Made by a program: the position numbers and the translations under genes. The notes beneath the pieces are model-generated. The model saw nothing but the letters and a program-made list of their open reading frames with translations, did no database searches and was not told the DNA's origin. Positions 58,760-64,000 of a stretch of 64,000 bases of DNA are shown here, piece after piece. This DNA comes from Nocardioides massiliensis. Lineage in GTDB: Bacteria > Actinomycetota > Actinomycetes > Propionibacteriales > Nocardioidaceae. Location: positions 2,480,001 through 2,544,000 of the forward strand of contig NZ_JAUSQM010000001.1 in NCBI RefSeq assembly GCF_030811215.1, given 5' to 3'. Numbering within the stretch: position 1 is the stretch's first letter; every line of letters begins with the position of its first letter.

Positions 58760-61700
58760 ATGGGTACCCCTCCTCCCATGGCCCGGCGCATACGTCGCCG
58801 CGGCCGTCCTGTCCGACTGTTGGCGGTGACGCTGACCGGTGGCCTCGCGTTGGCGGTGCTGCCGGCACTGCCCGCGCAGGCCGCCTTGACCGCCCCGGGC
58901 AACAACGCGACCGTCTCGGGTCGGGTCACGATCACCGAGTCGGGCGCATCCAACAACTGCACCCTCGGCCAGGGCTCGCCGTACTCCCGCGTCGAGGTGC
59001 GGCGGGCGAGCGACAACGCCGTGGTGCACACCGCGCGGCGTGACGACACCGGCACGTTGACCACGACGTGGAACGCGATCGGACAGCCGCGCGGGCAGTA
59101 CGTCATCCGCTCGTGGATCCGCAACTCGGTCCGGTCCGGCTTCTTGAACCTCGGTTGCACCAACCAGTCGGAGTCGGCTCAGCCGGTCCGGACGGTCACG
59201 CTGGCCAACGGGTCGGCGGTCGACGTGTCGCTGCCGGCCAGGGTCGTGACCGGTGAGGACCTCACGGTCACGGTGAACACCCGCCACGCCAGCACCGGTG
59301 TGAGCTCCGCGCTCGGCGAGCGTCCGGTGACCATCGAGGTGCCCGGCGTCGGCACCGAAGAGGTCACCACCGACGCCGCGGGCGTCGCGTCCGCGACCTT
59401 CGACCTCCCTGACCTGCCGGCCGGATCGCTCACGGTCACCGCCGTCGCGGGGGAGGACGACCACTATCTGGGCTCCGCGCCGGGCTCGGCCACGACGAGT
59501 CTGGCGAAGCGGGCGACGCGCGTGTTCTATCGCGGCGACACCCGCGTCGACCCGGGCAGGACCGCTCGACTCGAAGCCCAGCTGGTCGATGCGACCCCTG
59601 GCAGCGAGCGTCTGGGCGACCCGCTCAGCGACGAGCCCCTCAGCCTGGTCTTCGAGGGCCAGGGCGAGGAGGTCGTCACCACGGCTTCGGGCCGCGCGAT
59701 CCGCGAGGTCGCGGTCTCCGGTCCCTCGCGCATGACCACGGCCGGTGCGGCATATGCCGGTGACGGGGTCTACGCGGCGAGCGACGACGAGGTCGTCTTC
59801 TACGTCGGCGACGACGCCGGCACGCCGGCACCCGTCGTACACGGTCCGATCGGCGGCCTCACGTCGCTGCTCGGCAGCCTCCTCGGTGGGGTCACCGGCA
59901 TCGTGACCGGGACCGACAAGCCGCTCTCGCTCGGCGAGCTGGTGGGTCTGCTCACCGGTGGGGACACTCCGCTGGACGACCTCGTGTCGATGGTCGACTC
60001 GGGCGTCGTGCACCTGCTCGACAGCACGGGGCTCCAGGACCTGCTCACCCAGCTCAACGACGGTCTGGTCACCACGGTGCGCGAGGCCGGCCGACCGGTC
60101 GATGCGATCGTCGAGGGCCTGGTGTCGAAGGTTCGCACCGGCACGCCGCTCGACGACCTGCTCGACGTCACCAGCTTCCAGTGGCGCTCGGTGTATGTCG
60201 ATGGGGACGGCAAGCGTCTGGCTCGGGAGTTCCGCGCCCGGATGGGCGTCCCCGAGCCGATCGACGTGACCGGCGACGGTGCGCCCGACCTGCTGGCCAA
60301 CGTCAGCCTCGTGACCGGCGCGGTGGCCCTCGGCTACTCGGGCAGCTCCCGCGGCCTCGACCTCGACATCGACCCGCGCGGCAGCCTGACCACGATCGTG
60401 CCGCGCCTGGAGATCGCCCGGCTGGGCGACGTCGCCGCGCCGCTTCCCGCGAGCGTGCAGGCCGTCCTCGAGCTGCCGGGCGCGAGCGAGTCCTTCCGCT
60501 TCGGGTACGACGCCCGCGAGGGCACTGCACCGCGCGGGTTCCGGGCTGATGTCGTCCTCGACGACGAGGGTGCGGCGTTGCAGGTGGCCAGCACCGCGAG
60601 CGGTGCGCTGAAGGTCTCCGGGGCGGTGGACGCCGACGCGTCGGCTGCGGGTGCGGAGCAGCGGTTCGCCGCGGCCTTCAGCGAGGCTCCGCGGTCGGCC
60701 ACGGTCGCGGTGGAGCTCGGTTCGACCCAGAACCTGGCCGCGAGCCTGACCACCGACAAGCCCACCGACATCGAGGTCAGCTTCGACGACGACTCCGGTG
60801 GCGCGAAGGTCTTCCGCGCCGGTGTCGAGCTGGCCCAGGTCGACGGCACCGTGTCCTTCGGTCTCGCCGGCGACACCGCCGACGGTCTCGCCGCGAGTGT
60901 GGAGGCCGACCGGCCGCTGCCGTCGCTGCGGGTGGAGGGTCGCGAGGTCGTGGACGGCCGGCCGGTCACTGACCTGCTGCTCGGCCTCACCGACGTGCCT
61001 CGGTCGCTGGCGTTCGAGCTGGGCGCCGACGGGCAGGGCTCGCTCACCGCGAGCGCACCGGTGACGGAGTTCGAGGTCGGCTACGGCCAGAACCGGATGA
61101 TCCAGACGCTCGACGACCCGGCGTACCTCAACCTCGTCAGCGACACCGCGAACGACACCCAGTCGATCGGGCTCAAGCTGCCCGGGTTCGAGGGCATGGA
61201 CCTCGCGCTCGGGGACGACAGCGGCGAGCTCGGCATCGACCTGCGGCTGGCCCCGACGCCGCTGCACGTGGTCGTGGACCAGGACGGTCTGCAGCTCGAC
61301 GCCCACGTCCTCGACGCCCCGGGCCGCCTCGCGCTGGCCCTGGGCGAGAGCGGCGCCGTGACCGTGGAGGGCTCGGCTCCGATCGACCTGGTGAGGATCC
61401 AGGCCCACGACGCCGACGGCATCTTCGACGGCGCCACGGACCTCGACCTGCGGATCGAGGAGATCCCCGGGCTGCTGCAGGTCCAGATGGAGGGCGAGAA
61501 GGTGCGCTTCGGCACCGGCGGACAGCCCATCGGCCTGCTCGAGCTGAACGCTCACGGGGGTACGGCGCTGCCGATGCCGACCGAGGACGGGCTCACGGTC
61601 CGCACCGGGCCGACGGGCACGACGCTCGCCGGGCGGATCACCGGCCTGCGCGAGATCGAGGCCGGCCTCGGCGGCATGCCGGAGGTGCTGCTCGACACGG

Positions 61701-62479
61701 TCGCGGGCAAGGTGTTCACCCTCGGGCTGGAGCAGACCGACGACGGCGGTGCCGTGACCGGCAACGTCAACGCGGTCATCGACCACCTGGTGCCCCACCT
61801 GCGCCTGGGCCTGCAGGACGACGGCAGCGGGGCGATGAGCCTGCAGTACAGGGCGTCGGAGCCGACGAACTCGCTGTCGTTCGACTTCGACGGTCTGCAA
61901 GGCTCGATCGCCGACCCGCTGCCGGCGTCCCTGGACGTCTGCATGGCCGGTGACGAGGCATGCCTCCCAGGCGCCGGGATCGCCAACCCCGAGCTCGGCA
62001 CCATCCGGTTCGCCGCCAGCGAGCACACCACGCTCAACCTGGTGGACCCCTCCAGCGGCATGGACGTGCGCAACCTGCGCGTCCGGCTGCTCGAGCTGAC
62101 CGGGAGCCTCGACATCGACAACGGCGGTGACGTCTACCTCAACACCACCGAGTTCGACGGTGAGTGCGGGTTCGACGGCTGCCGCCACCCGATCCTGGGT
62201 GGCAGCGTCCGCGTCGACCTCGGCGGGGCGGGTCTGCGCTTCGACCCGGGCAACGGGTTCTTCGCGGTCGACGCGATCACGAACCTGCGGGTCCGCAAGC
62301 TGCTGGGCCAGCCCGTGGGTCTCGACGGCGTCGGTGGCACCGGGATCGTCAACTGTGTCGGCTCGACCGTGCTCGACGTGACGGCCTACGACATCCCGAT
62401 CATCGGCGACATCACGCTGTCGGTGAAGGACGCGCTGTGCGGGGTCTCCCGCACGCCGCGGACCCCACCGGCCGGCTGA
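58760..62479 (+). CDS. Very large secreted beta-rich repeat protein of unknown function
   Basis: A 1239-residue protein. A twin-arginine-like, basic N-terminus (MARRIRRRGRPVRLL) leads to a signal peptide ending ALPAQAAL, so the mature chain starts near residue 42. Residues 45-145 and 150-245 look like immunoglobulin-type beta domains (VTIEVPGVGTEEVTTDAAGV). From about 250 on, the sequence contains recurring units with a P-x-S/R-hydrophobic-x-L-x-L-G pattern, clear at about 563, 642, 745, 852 and 901. Six or so cysteines occur only in the last 200 residues. No sortase motif or C-terminal membrane helix is present, so release or non-covalent wall binding is likely. I recognise no family; function unknown. 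Confidence 0.8.
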   Translation: MGTPPPMARRIRRRGRPVRLLAVTLTGGLALAVLPALPAQAALTAPGNNATVSGRVTITESGASNNCTLGQGSPYSRVEVRRASDNAVVHTARRDDTGTLTTTWNAIGQPRGQYVIRSWIRNSVRSGFLNLGCTNQSESAQPVRTVTLANGSAVDVSLPARVVTGEDLTVTVNTRHASTGVSSALGERPVTIEVPGVGTEEVTTDAAGVASATFDLPDLPAGSLTVTAVAGEDDHYLGSAPGSATTSLAKRATRVFYRGDTRVDPGRTARLEAQLVDATPGSERLGDPLSDEPLSLVFEGQGEEVVTTASGRAIREVAVSGPSRMTTAGAAYAGDGVYAASDDEVVFYVGDDAGTPAPVVHGPIGGLTSLLGSLLGGVTGIVTGTDKPLSLGELVGLLTGGDTPLDDLVSMVDSGVVHLLDSTGLQDLLTQLNDGLVTTVREAGRPVDAIVEGLVSKVRTGTPLDDLLDVTSFQWRSVYVDGDGKRLAREFRARMGVPEPIDVTGDGAPDLLANVSLVTGAVALGYSGSSRGLDLDIDPRGSLTTIVPRLEIARLGDVAAPLPASVQAVLELPGASESFRFGYDAREGTAPRGFRADVVLDDEGAALQVASTASGALKVSGAVDADASAAGAEQRFAAAFSEAPRSATVAVELGSTQNLAASLTTDKPTDIEVSFDDDSGGAKVFRAGVELAQVDGTVSFGLAGDTADGLAASVEADRPLPSLRVEGREVVDGRPVTDLLLGLTDVPRSLAFELGADGQGSLTASAPVTEFEVGYGQNRMIQTLDDPAYLNLVSDTANDTQSIGLKLPGFEGMDLALGDDSGELGIDLRLAPTPLHVVVDQDGLQLDAHVLDAPGRLALALGESGAVTVEGSAPIDLVRIQAHDADGIFDGATDLDLRIEEIPGLLQVQMEGEKVRFGTGGQPIGLLELNAHGGTALPMPTEDGLTVRTGPTGTTLAGRITGLREIEAGLGGMPEVLLDTVAGKVFTLGLEQTDDGGAVTGNVNAVIDHLVPHLRLGLQDDGSGAMSLQYRASEPTNSLSFDFDGLQGSIADPLPASLDVCMAGDEACLPGAGIANPELGTIRFAASEHTTLNLVDPSSGMDVRNLRVRLLELTGSLDIDNGGDVYLNTTEFDGECGFDGCRHPILGGSVRVDLGGAGLRFDPGNGFFAVDAITNLRVRKLLGQPVGLDGVGGTGIVNCVGSTVLDVTAYDIPIIGDITLSVKDALCGVSRTPRTPPAG

Positions 62480-62491
62480 CCGACGCGCGCC

Positions 62492-62542
62492 ACGGACCGC
62501 GACGTCCCGTCACCTCACGGGGGGTGACGGGCCGTCGTCCGT
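62492..62542. terminator. Bidirectional hairpin terminator between convergent genes
   Basis: Nested stems: ACGGA/TCCGT, CGACG/CGTCG and CCCGTCACC (62506-62514)/GGTGACGGG (62523-62531) around an 8-base loop. It lies 13 bp after the large secreted protein gene and 11 bp after the converging PHP gene. Confidence 0.7.
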
Positions 62543-62552
62543 AGGGGCTCGG

Positions 62553-64000
62553 TCAGCGCAGGAAGATCGGGTTGGTCATCGCCACCATCGCGAGGCCGAG
62601 CACGCCCGCCAGCGGGTTGACCTCCGGGGTGCCGTCGAGGCGGCGTACCTCGGCCCGGACGAACGCAACCAGGGCCGCCGGCACGGTCACCCGCACCTCG
62701 GCCCTGCCGGCCGCGCCCGTGAACGCCCCGGCGAGCGGACCCAGCGGTCCGATGACCTGGACGAGGCAGTGGGGTGCGCCGCGGACCACGAGCCGCACCG
62801 GCACCCGGGCGCCGGACGTGGCGCGCAGCCGCTGCCCGCACGACACCGTGCGGCCGCCGCTGCGGACCGTGAACGACAGGTCCACCGTGGACGACTCCGC
62901 GATCCACGACCGTCCTCGGCGCAGCCCTGCGACGACCGCCGGCACCGACAGCGTCCTGGCGTGCACCACCGTCTGGGGAGTGCCGATCGGCGTGCCGGGG
63001 CCGTGCGTGTCGGAGTTGCCCATCACCGGGACGAACCGCCCCGTCACCAGCATGGCGTGCCAGGCCGTGACCGCGACCTCGTCGTCGGCGGTCCACGGAC
63101 CGTTCCAGATCTCGACCGCGTCCATGTCGGCGTAGTCGTGGCCGAACTCCCAGCCGGTGCCCGGGATGGGGACGAACGGATGGGCAGCCACGGCGATGCC
63201 TCCGAGGCCACGCACCCGTTGCGTCGCCGCAGCCAGACCGCGTTGGCCCGGGCGGTGCCGCCAGTCGATCCAGCTGCCCGCGGGCAGACCGAGCGCCAGC
63301 CAGTGTCCGGCGCGCGTGGTCACCTCCTCGCCCGGCAGCACCAGGAGCCCCGCCGGCGCGTGGCGTCCCCAGGTCAGGGAGCCTGACGAGGTGTTGTGCT
63401 CGGTCGACCCGATGAAGTCCAGTCCGGCGGCGAGCGCGCGCCGAGCCAACGCGGGCTGGGTCTCCTGACCGTCGGAGTGGACCGTGTGGGTGTGGCAGTC
63501 GCCGCGGTACCAGCCCGGTCCGGTGCGCGGGACCCGCCGCGGCGGCGGTTGCGGCTGGAAGCGGCGCATCGGTCGACCGAAGTGCAGGGTCACCGTCACC
63601 GTCCAGGCAACGCCGGGTGGCACGATCGCCACCGGTCCGAGGACGACGTGCCACACGCCCGGGTCGATGGGGCCCGGGAGGTAGCCGGGCGTGGCGCGCC
63701 GACGGCTGATGTGGAAGCCCTTCCGGGCGCCGCCCGACCAGCCCCGGAAACCCGCCGCGGCGGCCGTCCCGGTGTGGCCGTTGGCGTCGAAGACCCCGAG
63801 GTCGACGACGTTCAGGCTGAATCCCAGCCCGGTGTCGATCGGCGAGTGGGTGTAGGAGACCTCGATCTCGCGCACCCCGCGGGGCACGCGCACGGGGAGG
63901 TAGTGCCAGTCGGGGGTCCCCACCCCGGTGAACCGGCCGGTGAACCGATGCCGGCGCACGCGCGGACCGGCCGCTGCCGGGGTCGCCACCGCGGCAGTGG
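62553..64000 (-). CDS. PHP-domain metallohydrolase (CehA/McbA-like), 5' end outside the window
   Basis: At least 478 residues; the frame is still open at the right edge, so the true start and possible signal peptide are missing. An N-terminal beta domain (about 1-150; RVPRGVREIEVSYTHSPIDT) precedes a PHP domain. PHP metal ligands are visible in YRGDCHTHTVHSDGQET (HxH), FIGSTEHNTSSGS, LPGEEVTTRAGHWLALG, IAVAAHPFVPI and VPVMGNSDTHGPGTP. A C-terminal beta domain (about 345-440) and a helix follow. Members hydrolyse phosphodiesters or carbamates such as carbaryl; the substrate here is unknown. A GTG at 63989 is the first visible start codon. Confidence 0.85.
   Translation of the reverse strand, partial: TAAVATPAAAGPRVRRHRFTGRFTGVGTPDWHYLPVRVPRGVREIEVSYTHSPIDTGLGFSLNVVDLGVFDANGHTGTAAAAGFRGWSGGARKGFHISRRRATPGYLPGPIDPGVWHVVLGPVAIVPPGVAWTVTVTLHFGRPMRRFQPQPPPRRVPRTGPGWYRGDCHTHTVHSDGQETQPALARRALAAGLDFIGSTEHNTSSGSLTWGRHAPAGLLVLPGEEVTTRAGHWLALGLPAGSWIDWRHRPGQRGLAAATQRVRGLGGIAVAAHPFVPIPGTGWEFGHDYADMDAVEIWNGPWTADDEVAVTAWHAMLVTGRFVPVMGNSDTHGPGTPIGTPQTVVHARTLSVPAVVAGLRRGRSWIAESSTVDLSFTVRSGGRTVSCGQRLRATSGARVPVRLVVRGAPHCLVQVIGPLGPLAGAFTGAAGRAEVRVTVPAALVAFVRAEVRRLDGTPEVNPLAGVLGLAMVAMTNPIFLR

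Overview
This window is a typical chromosomal segment of a high-GC actinobacterium. The best guess is a member of the Nocardioidaceae, for four reasons: (i) GC-rich coding sequence with strong third-position G/C; (ii) the actinobacterial gene order rimO-pgsA-cinA-clgR-like and DUF3046/recA/recX/rny/miaB; (iii) DUF222-HNH genes; (iv) dispersed short repeats built around GGTCTCGAC/GTCGAGACC and abundant GTACGCCG words. This assignment is an inference. No rRNA, tRNA or CRISPR array was recognised.

Layout. 1-4.2 kb: cytochrome bd oxidase genes cydA-cydB-cydD (minus strand, running off the left edge), divergent from a BlaI-type repressor and an M56 (BlaR-like) protease, with palindromic operators between them. 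4.3-7.7 kb: a small accessory patch with vapBC, a REP-like repeat cluster, a DUF222-HNH nuclease gene, a lipoprotein and a DUF4258/YgiT toxin-antitoxin-like pair. 7.8-17.1 kb: core genes ftsK, a RodZ-like HTH membrane protein, a lytic transglycosylase, an enoyl-CoA hydratase, rimO, pgsA, cinA and a ClgR-like regulator. 17.2-21.0 kb: an ABC metal-uptake operon (permease, binding protein, ATPase, methyltransferase) behind a palindrome that fits the nickel-regulator (Nur) box, closed by a hairpin terminator. 21.1-27.1 kb: accessory genes (DinB-like, YjbR-like, class II glutamine amidotransferase), an SF2 helicase, and a lower-GC PD-(D/E)XK nuclease gene broken by two frameshifts.

27.1-37.7 kb: nei-type DNA glycosylase and lhr helicase; an array of seven 43-bp tandem repeats; a siderophore-interacting protein behind an iron box; a three-gene ABC exporter; and an IS481-family element. 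37.7-44.9 kb: an eight-gene Mrp-type cation/proton antiporter operon with three NuoL/M/N-like subunits. 44.9-51.8 kb: a GNAT gene, DUF3046, an MFS transporter, recA (with LexA box and PafBC-type promoter), recX, RNase Y, a second GNAT and a DUF4442 gene. 51.8-55.3 kb: a glutamate-type ABC importer gluABCD (minus strand) with a strong intercistronic hairpin. 55.4-64 kb: a histone-H1-like Lys/Ala protein, an SDR, miaB, a very large secreted beta-rich protein and a PHP-domain hydrolase truncated by the right edge.

Most genes sit in tight operons with 1-17 bp overlaps. A recurring theme is promoters with a TANNNT hexamer exactly six bases before the start codon, which predicts leaderless mRNAs. 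Functions are assigned from protein motifs read by eye; no database search was run.
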